Assembly: GCF_015482775.1 (NCBI RefSeq)
Contig: NZ_CP058214.1
Location: 2,470,501-2,534,500, forward strand
Direction of reading: 5' to 3'
Length of the DNA: 64,000 bases
Source: Kaustia mangrovi
GTDB lineage: Bacteria > Pseudomonadota > Alphaproteobacteria > Rhizobiales > Im1
Shown: positions 28,539-37,342 of the stretch, one piece after another
Position numbering within the stretch: the stretch's first letter is position 1
How the letters are laid out: each line of letters starts with the position of its first letter
The notes under the pieces: generated by a model
Told to the model about the DNA's origin: nothing
Database searches by the model: none
Seen by the model: only the letters and a program-made list of their open reading frames with translations
Program-made: the position numbers and the translations under genes

Positions 28539-29237
28539 TTGCGATCCTCAGACCTTCCCGCAGTGCGTGCATTGGGATTGTTCCGGAGCATGGCCGAGGC
28601 CAGCTTCGAGGATCTCGTGCAGGCCGCCTATCTCCAGACCTTTCCGGCACAGCTCGATCTCATCGCCGAGGGTGATCCGGCGGATTTCCTCTATGTGGTC
28701 ATGGAGGGCTGCGTCGAGCTGTTCGCCCACGCGAACGGGCGCGAGACCACCATGGCGATGGTGCGCCCGGTGAACGCCTTCATCCTTGCCGCCGTGCTCA
28801 AGGACGCGGTCTATCTCATGTCCGCGCGGACCGCGCACAAGTCCCGGATCCTGCTCATCCCCTCGGAGAATGTCCGCGAGGCCTTCGCGCGCGACGACGC
28901 CTTCGCCCGCGCCATCGTCGTGGAGCTGGCCAATTCCTACAGAACGGTGGTCAAGGAGCAGAAGGACCTGAAGCTGCGCACCGCCGTGGAACGGCTCGCC
29001 AACCGCCTTTTGCGGTATGACGCGGAACAGGGCGCGCACGGCACCGTCACGCTTCCCCACGACAAGCGCACCATCGCCTCGCTCATCGGCATGACGCCGG
29101 AGAACCTCTCGCGTGCCTTCAACACGCTGAAGCCCTATGGCGTGGAGGTGACCGGTCCCACCGTCACCATCGCCGACGCCGCCGCGCTCGCCAAACTCGC
29201 CCAGCCCAACCCGCTGATCGACGACGAGACATCATGA
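28539..29237 (+). CDS. narR: Crp/Fnr-family regulator, probable NarR (nitrate/nitrite- or NO-responsive)
   Basis: This 232-residue regulator has a cyclic-nucleotide-like sensor domain (residues 1-130: FEDLVQAAYLQTFP, EGDPADFLYVVMEGCVELF), a dimer helix, and a C-terminal helix-turn-helix TIASLIGMTPENLSRAFNTL. The E--SR pattern in the recognition helix matches FNR and predicts TTGAT half-sites. It has only one cysteine, so it cannot hold the FNR [4Fe-4S] cluster; that and its place opposite narK fit NarR or DNR types. The start is TTG at 28539, with AAGGA seven bases upstream; the ATG at 28590 would cut into the sensor fold. Confidence 0.85.
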   Translation: MRSSDLPAVRALGLFRSMAEASFEDLVQAAYLQTFPAQLDLIAEGDPADFLYVVMEGCVELFAHANGRETTMAMVRPVNAFILAAVLKDAVYLMSARTAHKSRILLIPSENVREAFARDDAFARAIVVELANSYRTVVKEQKDLKLRTAVERLANRLLRYDAEQGAHGTVTLPHDKRTIASLIGMTPENLSRAFNTLKPYGVEVTGPTVTIADAAALAKLAQPNPLIDDETS

Positions 29238-29256
29238 CGGCACCCGGGCACGGCAG

Positions 29257-29278
29257 CCGCCGGCCCGGCGGTCTGTTT
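29257..29278 (+). terminator. Terminator-like hairpin after narR
   Basis: CCGCCG (29257-29262), loop GCC, CGGCGG (29266-29271) and then TCTGTTT lie 20 bases after the narR stop, between it and the convergent transglycosylase gene. Confidence 0.55.
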
Positions 29279-29298
29279 CAACCTGTCCGCAATCCGGC

Positions 29299-30582
29299 CT
29301 AGCGCGACCGGGCGATCTCGCGCACGAGGTCCGCATCGGGGAAACAGGTGGCGGGACGGCCATGGGCGCGCTGCCACTGGCCGACCGCGATGCGGGTGCG
29401 GAACCCGATGAGCCCGTCGACACCGCCGACATCGTGACCGTCCGCCACGAGGCGCTCCTGCATGGCGCGCACATCGCCGCGGCTGAAGCCGCCCCTGGTC
29501 GACCAGCGCCCGCGAATGGCGCCCCCGCCCCGCATCCGGTCGGCGAGATGGCCGACGAACAGCGCATAGACGTCGGATTCGTTGTAGTCCTTCAGCACAT
29601 AGAAATTGCGCGTGACGAGGAAGGCAGGGCCGAGCCGCCCGCCGGGCATGAGCAGGAAGAGCTCGCCGCGATCCATCGCCTTCGGGAAGGCGCCGCCGCC
29701 GGCGGGGCTGACGCCGTATTTGCGCCAGTCGGCGAGCGAGCGGCCCTGATGCGGGCCCTCCAGAACGCAATAATCGCCCTTCGGCACGGTCACCTCGACG
29801 CCCCAGGGCCGGCCGGCCTGCCAGCCATGGGCCTTGAGATAGTTGGCGATGGAGGCGAGCGTGTCCGGCACGGACTGCCAGATGTCGCGGCGCCCGTCGC
29901 CATCGAAATCCACCGCATAGTCGAGGAACTTCGACGGCAGGAACTGCGGCTGGCCCATGGCCCCGCCCCATGAACTCGCCATGGAGGCGAGCCGCACATG
30001 GCCGCGCTCGAGCATGACGAGGCCGGCGATGAGCTCGGGATAATAGACCTCCGGGCGGGTATCCATGAAGGCCCGGGTCGCGACGACGCGGAGCGCGTTG
30101 TAGGCGAGCTTGGCGTTGCCGAAGGCGGATTCGCGGCCCCAGATGGCGACGACGATTCCGCCGGGAACGCCATAGCGGCGCTCCACCGCGGCGAGGGTCT
30201 TCGACCACTGGCCCATCCTGGCGCGCGCGATGCGCTCCAGCGGGGCGAACTGGCTTTCGGAGAAATAGCGCCCCGGCGCGCGGAACTCCGCCTGGTGCTG
30301 CTCCTCCGGAACGCGTGCGCCCGAGCCCGGCGGCACGAGGCCGGGAAGCGACCAGTCGAGCGTGAGCGCCTCGCCCGCCGCCCTGAAGGTCTCGGCCGAA
30401 ACCCCCTGTGTGCGCGCATCCGGCCAGACGGTGCCGGTGAGCCACGCATGGAACTGGCGCTCCACCTGCGCGCGGTCGGCAGCCCCGGCAAGGCCGGCCG
30501 CGAGCGCCGTCAGGGCAAGGGCCAGCGCCAGGCGCGCGAAGACGCCGGCCACGAAACGCGACGGGCGGGAGCGGTGCGTCAT
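29299..30582 (-). CDS. Lytic murein transglycosylase (MltB family) with peptidoglycan-binding domain
   Basis: This is a periplasmic enzyme that cleaves the MurNAc-GlcNAc bond with formation of anhydro-MurNAc. The 427-residue product has a signal peptide (ARLALALALTALAAGLAGA, cleavage before ADRAQ). The catalytic domain holds the glutamate in IWGRESAFGNAKL near residue 140, then SSWGGAMGQPQFLPS and DFDGDGRRDIWQSVPDTLAS. A PG_binding_1 domain follows at about 365-420 (RGDVRAMQERLVADGHD and on). The start overlaps the lrp-type gene by four bases (ATGA), an odd partner that suggests cotranscription by chance of position. Confidence 0.92.
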   Translation of the reverse strand: MTHRSRPSRFVAGVFARLALALALTALAAGLAGAADRAQVERQFHAWLTGTVWPDARTQGVSAETFRAAGEALTLDWSLPGLVPPGSGARVPEEQHQAEFRAPGRYFSESQFAPLERIARARMGQWSKTLAAVERRYGVPGGIVVAIWGRESAFGNAKLAYNALRVVATRAFMDTRPEVYYPELIAGLVMLERGHVRLASMASSWGGAMGQPQFLPSKFLDYAVDFDGDGRRDIWQSVPDTLASIANYLKAHGWQAGRPWGVEVTVPKGDYCVLEGPHQGRSLADWRKYGVSPAGGGAFPKAMDRGELFLLMPGGRLGPAFLVTRNFYVLKDYNESDVYALFVGHLADRMRGGGAIRGRWSTRGGFSRGDVRAMQERLVADGHDVGGVDGLIGFRTRIAVGQWQRAHGRPATCFPDADLVREIARSR

Positions 30583-31058
30583 GTGGCGCCTCCGGCGGGT
30601 ATGGGCGGCAGCCGGCGGGGCACCGGCGAGGACTGGACGATGGCGGTGTTGGTCATGGCGTGGGGCGCGATACGGTCGATCACGGCCTCCAGCTCGGCGA
30701 CCGAGGCGACATGGACGCGGGCGACGAAGCAGTCCTCGCCGGTCACCCGGTCGCATTCCACGATGGCGTCGATCTCGCCGAGAAGCGTGGCCACCTGCCG
30801 GAGCTCGCCCGGCACGGGGCGGATGCGCAGCCAAGCGGAGAGGGCGAGGCCGAGTGCTGCCGGATTGACCCGGGCGCCGTAGCCCTCGATGACGCCCGCC
30901 TCCTCCAGCCGTCTCACCCGCTCGCTCACGCTCGGAGCGGACAGACCGACGCGGCGCGCGAGATCGGCCATGGTGATGCGGGCGTCCTGCGCGAGCAGCG
31001 CCACGATGCGGGCGTCGACCGGATCGAGCGGTCCGTTTTCATAACGAAGGCGTTTCAT
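30579..31058 (-). CDS. Lrp/AsnC-family transcriptional regulator
   Basis: This 159-residue regulator has an N-terminal helix-turn-helix (residues 12-60: VDARIVALLAQDARITMADL, then VGLSAPSVSERVRRLEEAGV) and a C-terminal RAM ligand domain (about 70-145). Such proteins sense amino acids. The divergent neighbour is a DMT-family exporter of the RhtA kind, so it most likely controls export of an amino acid. The ATG at 31058 is the only start that begins directly before the fold. The gene ends inside the transglycosylase start. Confidence 0.9.
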   Translation of the reverse strand: MKRLRYENGPLDPVDARIVALLAQDARITMADLARRVGLSAPSVSERVRRLEEAGVIEGYGARVNPAALGLALSAWLRIRPVPGELRQVATLLGEIDAIVECDRVTGEDCFVARVHVASVAELEAVIDRIAPHAMTNTAIVQSSPVPRRLPPIPAGGAT

Positions 31059-31148
31059 CCGCTTGGCCTGCGAATCCAATGTAACAAGCCGGATCCACGC
31101 CGCGTTCCGCCATGGATCGCAAGGGTCGAGCCTCGCATCCTGTGACCC

Positions 31149-32021
31149 ATGATGCAAGGCACCTCGCAAGTCGACAGGGTTTCCGGCGCCATCCCGCCCA
31201 AGGCGTGGTTCGCGGTCAGCGCCGTCTTCCACTATCTGGGGCCGTCCTTCGCCGTGCTGCTTTTTCCGGCTGTCGGGGTGCTCGGCGTGGCCTGGCTGCG
31301 GATCGGATCGGCCGCGCTGATCTTCGCGCCGTGGACGAGGCCGTGGCGCGCCCTGCGCCGGGCCGGGACACACGAGCGGGTGCTGCTGGCCGCGCTGGGC
31401 CTTTGCCTGGCGGCCATGAACACGAGCTTCTATCTGGCGCTCGACCGACTGCCGATCAGCCTTGTCGCGGCCATCGAGTTCGTCGGCACGATCGGCGTCG
31501 CGCTCTTCGGGCTGCGGACATGGCGCAATGCGGCGGCGCTCGCGACAGCCGCGACCGGTGTCTTCATCCTGATCGATGTGCGCTGGGCGAGCGATCCGGT
31601 GGGGCTCGCCTGGGCGTTCGCCAACGGGGCGCTGTTCGTGGGCTATATCGTGCTGGGCCACACCATCGCGCGCGACGGCGCGGCGGGCGGGGTGGAACGG
31701 CTCGGCGCGGCGATGGCGATCGCGTTTCTCGCCGTCCTGCCGGTTGGCCTGCGCGAGGTGCTGGCGGCCTTCTCCGATCCCGTCCTGATCCTTGCGGGGC
31801 TGGGCGTCGGGATATGCTCCTCGGTCATCCCCTATCTGTGCGACCAGCTCGCGCTGTCGCGGCTGCCGCGGGCGAGTTTCGCGCTCATGCTGGCGCTCCT
31901 GCCCGCGACGGCGGCCATTGTCGGCCTTGTCGTGCTGGCTCAGATCCCCTCGCCGGAGGACGTGGCCGGTATCGCGCTGGTGATGCTGGGGGTGGCGCTG
32001 CACCGGCCCCCGCGCAACTGA
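31149..32021 (+). CDS. DMT superfamily (EamA/RhtA-like) exporter
   Basis: This 290-residue inner-membrane protein has ten predicted transmembrane helices in two EamA repeats, and resembles RhtA threonine/homoserine exporters (HYLGPSFAVLLFP, LGLCLAAMNTSFYLALDRLP, LVAAIEFVGTIGVALFG, CSSVIPYLCDQLALSRLP). It is divergent from the Lrp regulator with 90 bases between. An amino acid or analogue is the likely export substrate. The end converges on the small gene at 32057. Confidence 0.87.
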   Translation: MMQGTSQVDRVSGAIPPKAWFAVSAVFHYLGPSFAVLLFPAVGVLGVAWLRIGSAALIFAPWTRPWRALRRAGTHERVLLAALGLCLAAMNTSFYLALDRLPISLVAAIEFVGTIGVALFGLRTWRNAAALATAATGVFILIDVRWASDPVGLAWAFANGALFVGYIVLGHTIARDGAAGGVERLGAAMAIAFLAVLPVGLREVLAAFSDPVLILAGLGVGICSSVIPYLCDQLALSRLPRASFALMLALLPATAAIVGLVVLAQIPSPEDVAGIALVMLGVALHRPPRN

Positions 32022-32056
32022 CGCGCCGGGCCGGTGCCTGCCGATTGTGTCCGGTG

Positions 32057-32296
32057 TCAGCCCTTGCGGGACGGACGCTTCAGGAACTGCTGGCGGATCT
32101 CGTCGGGGATGCCGCTATGCAGCCTGACGATGCGCTCGATCTCGCGCTCCGCCTCGCGGTGGCGCGCCTCGACCAGAAGCTCAAGCCCGCGTGCGAGGAC
32201 GCGGCGCGTGCCGTTGAAGGCCACGGAGAGGCCGCGGCCGACGCGGCTGCCGAGATCGGCACCCAGCGGGGTTGTCTGTGTAAGGGTCGTTCTCAT
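32057..32296 (-). CDS. Small hypothetical protein (79 residues)
   Basis: I do not recognise this family. The product is basic and helical, with a core VARGLELLVEARHREAEREI-like stretch ending in FLKRPSRKG, and no signal peptide or membrane segment. The ATG at 32296 is taken because GAGGAG stands nine bases upstream and because the likely promoter (-10 at 32369-32364) would leave almost no leader for the earlier ATG at 32344. The product may be a small DNA- or membrane-associated stress protein, but nothing shows this directly. Confidence 0.55.
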   Translation of the reverse strand: MRTTLTQTTPLGADLGSRVGRGLSVAFNGTRRVLARGLELLVEARHREAEREIERIVRLHSGIPDEIRQQFLKRPSRKG

Positions 32297-32363
32297 GAAA
32301 CCTTGCTCCTCGGTCCAAGTCACATGGATGCGAGGCGTTTCCATCTTGTGTTCTCTGGATCTA

Positions 32364-32391
32364 TAGATAGCACGGTATTGTTGCGTTGCAA
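32364..32391 (-). promoter_or_regulatory. Predicted sigma-70 promoter of the 79-residue protein gene
   Basis: On the minus strand TTGCAA (32391-32386) is followed after 16 bases by TATCTA (32369-32364). The flanking DNA, including ATATAAAAAA at 32391-32400, is AT-rich against a GC-rich background. The start of transcription would be near 32357, about 60 bases before the chosen ATG. Confidence 0.5.
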
Positions 32392-32616
32392 TATAAAAAA
32401 CGCAGCATGGTTCGCATGCGCAAAACGCATGGCAACACCGCATAACTTCTGGGGCTTGCGGAAAAATCCGGCAATGTGAGGAGCAATTGACTACGCGTTG
32501 TGCATAGGCTGCAACGCTGATGTTATTGCGCCGCAACAAACGCTGCCGGCAGCGGCCGCTGGAGCGCATTTCGTGAACCCATGTTCACTCAATGCCCTCC
32601 AGGTCCCTGTATCGCC

Positions 32617-32661
32617 GCGCTTTCGAACCGGAAACGTGGTCTCCACTTTTCCTGAAAGCGC
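32617..32661. repeat. Rhizobiales-type extragenic element with 8-bp inverted ends
   Basis: GCGCTTTC (32617-32624) and GAAAGCGC (32654-32661) flank a centre with GAACCGGAAACG and CTCCACTTTTCC. The wording resembles short intergenic repeats I know from Hyphomicrobiales genomes. It abuts the stop of the gntR gene and may act as its terminator. Confidence 0.5.
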
Positions 32662-32662
32662 T

Positions 32663-33373
32663 CTAGCTCTCGTCGACGGACGTGATCCGCACCGTCGCCA
32701 GATCGCGCGGGGGCTTCAGCAATATGGCGTTCACCCGGTTGCGGAACAGGTCGCAATGGGCCGAGGCGATCTCGTCGGCCCGGTCGGCGTCGCGCTCCGC
32801 AATCGCCTCGGCCATGCCGCGGTGATCGGCGAGCGTGCGGGCGAGATGGGCCTGCAGGCTCTCCTCCTCGAAGGGCGCGGAGGTGAAGCAGAACCGCACG
32901 ATCCTCAGGCTCTGGGTCAGGAGCCGCCGGTAGGAGAGCAGGAGGTGACTGTTATGCGCCGCCTCGCCGATGGCCTCGTGGAAGGCGTGGTTGGCCTCGC
33001 TCATGGCGACGCCGTCCTTGGCCGCGGCACCGTCCTCGAAGCGCACCATCCCGGCACGGATACGCTCCAGCTGGTCCGGCTCGGCCCGCAGCGCGGCAAG
33101 CCGGTTGATGGCGCGCGAGGTCAGGTCGAGCGCCTCGAAGAAGCCCCTGAGATCGGTCACCTCCAGAGGCATGACGCGCGCGCTGCGGCCAACCGACATG
33201 AGCACCAGCCCCTCCGAGGCGAGCCGGATGAGCGCCTCCCGGATCGGCGTGCGCGAGGTGCCGAGCGTGGCGACCAGCGCATTCTCCTCAAGCTCCGCGC
33301 CGGGCGGGAACTCGAGCGACAGGATGCGCTTGCGCAAATCGCGATAGATGCGCTCGCTCGTCGTCACTCGCAT
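32663..33373 (-). CDS. GntR-family transcriptional regulator (FCD type)
   Basis: This 236-residue regulator starts with a winged helix (residues 8-75: SERIYRDLRKRILSLEFPPG, LGTSRTPIREALIRLASEGL) and has an FCD ligand domain with metal-ligand histidines in ANHAFHEAIGEAAHNSHL and LADHRGMAEAIAERD. It is divergent from the hydantoinase/TRAP operon and is probably its repressor. The operator candidates lie in the 170-base gap at 33445-33481. It is distinct from the other GntR protein of this window, at 15265, so each catabolic block has its own regulator. Confidence 0.92.
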   Translation of the reverse strand: MRVTTSERIYRDLRKRILSLEFPPGAELEENALVATLGTSRTPIREALIRLASEGLVLMSVGRSARVMPLEVTDLRGFFEALDLTSRAINRLAALRAEPDQLERIRAGMVRFEDGAAAKDGVAMSEANHAFHEAIGEAAHNSHLLLSYRRLLTQSLRIVRFCFTSAPFEEESLQAHLARTLADHRGMAEAIAERDADRADEIASAHCDLFRNRVNAILLKPPRDLATVRITSVDES

Positions 33374-33444
33374 GGTCTGCCCGTCCGTTTCGGTTCCACC
33401 GCCTGCCGGCCCTGCGCCGCACGGCCTGTTTCGAACATACCCGG

Positions 33445-33481
33445 TTGACAGTCAAGCAAACTGTATATCCAATGCATACAG
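33445..33481. promoter_or_regulatory. Two palindromes between gntR and hyuA (probable operator and -35)
   Basis: TTGACAGTCAA (33445-33455) is a perfect 11-bp palindrome that also contains a consensus -35 hexamer, TTGACA. CTGTAT (33461-33466) and ATACAG (33476-33481) form a second inverted repeat with nine bases between. GTAT/ATAC arms are typical of GntR-family sites. Together they cover the promoter region of hyuA. Confidence 0.6.
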
Positions 33482-33543
33482 CCAGTCATTCTGCATGGCT
33501 CGCCAGCAGATCGCAACAGCCTGACGATGGGGACGGGAGAGGC

Positions 33544-35604
33544 ATGAGTTGGTTCATCGGCGTGGATGTGGGCGGCACATTCACTGACTTCTACGCGTTC
33601 GACACGGCCTCGGGCCACGCGCTCGTCCACAAGGTTCCCTCCACGCCGGACGATCCCTCGCGGGCGATCCTCACCGGGCTCGACGAGCTGTTGGAGCGCG
33701 AGGAGATCCCGCCGGAGGCCATCCTGCGGCTCGCCCACGGCACGACGGTCGCGACCAACGCGCTGATCCAGCGCCGCGGCGCGCCGGTGGCGCTCGTCAC
33801 CACGGACGGCTTCCGCGATCTCCTGGAAATCGGCAGGCAGACCCGGCCGCGCATGTACAGCCTGAAGGCCGACAACCCGCCGCCGCTGGTGGCGCGCGAG
33901 CACCGCTTCGAGGTCGCCGAGCGCGTCGGCCCGGAGGGCCAGGTGATCGCGGACCTCACCGACGAGGCCATAGAGGCCTGCGTGGAACAGGTGATCGCGA
34001 GCGGCGCGGAGGCCTGCGCGGTCTGCCTGATCTTCGCCTTTCTCGCGCCGGACCACGAACGGCGCATCGGCGAGGCGCTGAAGGCCGCCCGCCCGGACCT
34101 CTTCGTCTCGCTGTCGAGCAATGTCCAGCCGGAGTTCCGCGAATATGAGCGGTTCTCCACCACCGTCATCAACGCCTATCTGCAGCCCGGGGTGAGCCGC
34201 TACATGCACCGCCTCGCCGAGGCGCTCGGCGCCCGCGCGCCGGAGGCCCAGATCGGCATCAACCAGTCGAGCGGCGGGCTGATGTCGGTGGAGCGCGCGG
34301 AGCGCTACCCGATCCGCACCGCGCTGTCGGGGCCCGCCGCCGGCGCGGTCGGCGCCATCGAGACGGCGCGGCTGGCCGGCCGGGACAATGTCATCACGCT
34401 CGACATGGGCGGCACCAGCGCCGATGTCTGCCTGATCCGCGACCGGCGCGCCGACATGACCTTCGAGCGCGACGTTGCGGGCTTCCCGGTGCGCCTGCCG
34501 GCCATCGACATCAACACGGTGGGCGCGGGCGGCGGCTCCATAGCCCATTTCGGCCCCGACGGGCTGGTGAAGGTCGGCCCGGCGAGCGCCGGCGCCTTCC
34601 CGGGGCCCGCCTGTTACGGACGCGGCGGCGAGGAGCCGACCGTCTCCGACGCCAATCTCGTGCTCGGCCGGCTGTCGGACACGCTGATCGGCGGGTCGAT
34701 GACCCTCGACAGGGCGGCGGCGGAGGCTGCGATCCGGCCCATCGCCAACCGGCTCGGCGAGAGCGTCGAGGCCGCCGCGCAGGGCATTCTGAGGATCGTC
34801 ACAGCCAATATGGTCGGCGCGATCCGGGCCGTCTCCGTCGAGCGCGGCCACGATCCGCGGCACTTCGCGCTGATGCCCTTCGGCGGGGCGGGCGCGCTGC
34901 ATGGCGTGGAGGTGGCCCGCGCGCTCGGTATCGGCGAGGTGATCGTGCCGGTCTCCCCCGGCATTTTGTGCGCGCACGGCCTGATCGTGACCGACCTCCA
35001 GGAGGACTTCACCGCGACGCACCGCCTGATCGTCGACCGCGAGGACCCCGCCGCGCTCGCCGAGCCCGCCAGGGCGCTCGCGCACGAAGCCGGCGAATGG
35101 TTCGCGCGCGAGGACATTCCGACCGACCGCCGGGCGGTGCGGCTCATTCTCGACATGCGCTATATCGGCCAGAACTACGAGCTGCGCGTACCGGTCGGCG
35201 AGCATGACGGCGACGGCGGCGCCCCCGCCATTCCCGACGCGGAGCGGCTGAAGGCGCTGTTCTTCGCCGAGCACGAGCGCGCCTATGGCCATTACGACCC
35301 GGACGCGCCGGTCGAGGTGATGACGCTCAGGCTCACCGCCATCGGCCGGCTGAAGCGCCCGCCCGCCCCGTCGCGGCCGGCCGCGCAGGACGCCGCGCGC
35401 CCGGTCGGCGAGCGGCCCGTCTGGTATGCGGGCGCCGAGCCGGAGACGGCACGCGTCTACGACCGGGCCCGCCTCGCACCGGGACACGAGATCGCCGGCC
35501 CCGCCATCGTCGACCAGCTCGACGCCACCACCGTGCTGTGGCCCGGCGACCGCGCCCGGATCGACGATGCCCTCAATCTCATCATCGAGGTCGCCAATGA
35601 CTGA
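33544..35604 (+). CDS. hyuA: Hydantoinase/oxoprolinase family protein, subunit A
   Basis: This 686-residue ATP-binding subunit (N-methylhydantoinase A / 5-oxoprolinase A family) should couple ATP hydrolysis to ring opening of a hydantoin-like or other cyclic amide. The nucleotide motif GVDVGGTFTDF is at residues 5-15; AHGTTVATNALIQRRG follows near 62. LDMGGTSADVCLI near 285 is the second phosphate loop, and NTVGAGGGSIA near 325 another family mark. The ATG at 33544 (MSWFIGVD) has GGGAGAGG just upstream. Related proteins include acetone and acetophenone carboxylase subunits, so the reaction is not certain. It overlaps hyuB by eight bases. Confidence 0.9.
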   Translation: MSWFIGVDVGGTFTDFYAFDTASGHALVHKVPSTPDDPSRAILTGLDELLEREEIPPEAILRLAHGTTVATNALIQRRGAPVALVTTDGFRDLLEIGRQTRPRMYSLKADNPPPLVAREHRFEVAERVGPEGQVIADLTDEAIEACVEQVIASGAEACAVCLIFAFLAPDHERRIGEALKAARPDLFVSLSSNVQPEFREYERFSTTVINAYLQPGVSRYMHRLAEALGARAPEAQIGINQSSGGLMSVERAERYPIRTALSGPAAGAVGAIETARLAGRDNVITLDMGGTSADVCLIRDRRADMTFERDVAGFPVRLPAIDINTVGAGGGSIAHFGPDGLVKVGPASAGAFPGPACYGRGGEEPTVSDANLVLGRLSDTLIGGSMTLDRAAAEAAIRPIANRLGESVEAAAQGILRIVTANMVGAIRAVSVERGHDPRHFALMPFGGAGALHGVEVARALGIGEVIVPVSPGILCAHGLIVTDLQEDFTATHRLIVDREDPAALAEPARALAHEAGEWFAREDIPTDRRAVRLILDMRYIGQNYELRVPVGEHDGDGGAPAIPDAERLKALFFAEHERAYGHYDPDAPVEVMTLRLTAIGRLKRPPAPSRPAAQDAARPVGERPVWYAGAEPETARVYDRARLAPGHEIAGPAIVDQLDATTVLWPGDRARIDDALNLIIEVAND

Positions 35605-37294
35605 CAGCCCGAAACTCGATCCCGTCACGCTGGAGATCATCGGCAACGGCCTGCGCTCGGTGACCGACGAGAGCTTCATCGCGCTGATGCGCTCCTCCTT
35701 CTCCACCAACATCAAGGAGCGGCGCGACCATTCGACCGCCATCTGCGATCTCGATGGCCGGCTGATCGCACAGGCCGACCAGGCGCTGCCCATCCATCTC
35801 GCCTCCATGATCGGCCTCATGAAGGCGCTGCTGTCGCGCTACGACGTCGCCTCCATGGAGGATGGCGACATCTTCGTGGCCAACGATCCCCATGTGGCCG
35901 GCGGCACCCACCTGCCCGACATCAACATGGCCATGCCGGTCTTCGTGGACGGCGAGCCCATCGCCTTCGTCTGCAATATCGCCCACCATGCCGATGTCGG
36001 CGGCACGGTTCCCGGCTCCATGGCGGGCGGGCTGTCGGAGATCTACCAGGAAGGCCTGCGCATTCCCGTGCTCAAGCTCTATCGCGCGGGCGAGCTGCAG
36101 GGCGACCTGCTCGACCTCATGCTGCTCAACATGCGCGTGCCGGCGGAGCGCCGCGGCGACCTCAACGCCCAGATCGCCGCCTGCCGGCTCGGTCGCACAC
36201 GCCTTCTTGAACTGGTGGAACGGTTCGGCCGCGAGGCGGTGGCGGGCTCCTTCGACGAGATCGTCTCGCGCACCGAGGCGCGCATGCGCTCCGCCGTCGC
36301 CGCCCTGCCCGACGGGGAATGGCGCTTCGAGGACGTCATGGACGACGACGGGCTCGGCACGGTCGATGTCGCCATCAGGCTCCGGATCACCAAGTCGGGC
36401 GACGGAATCCTGTTCGATTTCGACGGCACCGACCCCCAGGTGAAGGGCAATATCAACACCACGCTGAACGCCGCCCAGTCGGCGGTGTGCTACGCCATGA
36501 AGGCGCTGCTCGACCCCGACGCACCGAACAATCAGGGCGTGATCGACGTGCTTCGCGTCGAGGTTCCGGAGGGAACGCTCGTCAATTGCCGGCCTCCGGC
36601 GCCGGTCGCCGCGCGGGCCAATACCTGCCAGCGGATCATCGACGTGGTCATCGGCGCCATGGCGGAGGTACTTCCCGACCGGGTCATCGGTGCGGCCAAC
36701 GGCGCGAACACCACGGCCGTCTTCGCCGGGGTCGATCCGCGCACCGGCGAGCCCTATGTCTATCTGGAGACGCTCGGCGGCGGTATGGGCGCGCGCAACG
36801 ACCGCGACGGCAAGGACGGCGTGCAGGTGCATATCACCAACACGTCCAACCTGCCCGTCGAGGCCATCGAGATGGAGTATCCGCTGCGCGTGGAGTCCTA
36901 CGGCTTCGTGGAGGACTCCGGCGGCGCCGGACGCTGGCGCGGCGGCATGGGGCTGCGACGCCGCATCCGCCCGGTCGGCCGCGACTGCGTGTTCAACGGG
37001 GCGGGCGAACGGTTCCGCAACCGGCCCTGGGGCGTGTTCGGCGGCCAGCCCGGCGGCAGCGGACGCTTCGTGCAGGAAACCGACGGCGGAGAACCGGTCA
37101 CGCTGCCGATCAAGCCGTCCGGGGTTGCGCTCGCCCCCGATCAGTGCATCGTCGTGGAAACGCCCGGCGCGGGGGGATATGGGGATCCGCGGGAGCGTTC
37201 GGCGGAGGCGCGCGACGAGGACCGCCGCAGCGGCAAGTTCTCCGAGGCCTATATGGCCCGGCATTACGGCGAGGCGGGCTCGCCGGAAGAGTAA
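35597..37294 (+). CDS. hyuB: Hydantoinase/oxoprolinase family protein, subunit B
   Basis: This is the partner subunit of HyuA, 565 residues. The start DPVTLEIIGNGLRSVTDESF and the SSFSTNIKERRDHSTAICD stretch near residue 35 are characteristic. NDPHVAGGTHLPDI near 95 and AHHADVGGTVPGSMAG near 125 carry the likely metal or catalytic residues. The family mark ARANTCQRIIDVV lies near 340. The ATG at 35597 overlaps the end of hyuA, as usual for the pair. A TRAP transporter follows 48 bases later in the same direction, so the imported compound is probably the substrate. Confidence 0.9.
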   Translation: MTDSPKLDPVTLEIIGNGLRSVTDESFIALMRSSFSTNIKERRDHSTAICDLDGRLIAQADQALPIHLASMIGLMKALLSRYDVASMEDGDIFVANDPHVAGGTHLPDINMAMPVFVDGEPIAFVCNIAHHADVGGTVPGSMAGGLSEIYQEGLRIPVLKLYRAGELQGDLLDLMLLNMRVPAERRGDLNAQIAACRLGRTRLLELVERFGREAVAGSFDEIVSRTEARMRSAVAALPDGEWRFEDVMDDDGLGTVDVAIRLRITKSGDGILFDFDGTDPQVKGNINTTLNAAQSAVCYAMKALLDPDAPNNQGVIDVLRVEVPEGTLVNCRPPAPVAARANTCQRIIDVVIGAMAEVLPDRVIGAANGANTTAVFAGVDPRTGEPYVYLETLGGGMGARNDRDGKDGVQVHITNTSNLPVEAIEMEYPLRVESYGFVEDSGGAGRWRGGMGLRRRIRPVGRDCVFNGAGERFRNRPWGVFGGQPGGSGRFVQETDGGEPVTLPIKPSGVALAPDQCIVVETPGAGGYGDPRERSAEARDEDRRSGKFSEAYMARHYGEAGSPEE

Positions 37295-37342
37295 CCTGTG
37301 TCCGGCCGGACGCAGATTGTTCGACAAGGAGGGAGACAAGCG

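Larger units (their letters stand above)
32297..32662. other. Intergenic region with promoter and extragenic repeat
   Basis: No gene is supported here. It holds the promoter at 32364-32391, several GTTGCG/CGCAAC words (32379-32390 and 32510-32545) of unknown meaning, and the extragenic repeat at 32617-32661. Its base composition is more AT-rich than its surroundings. Confidence 0.5.

Noticed and set aside
30579-32003. 474-codon minus-strand frame ahead of the Lrp regulator
   Set aside because: The front part is a shadow of the divergent exporter; the Lrp fold starts at 31058.
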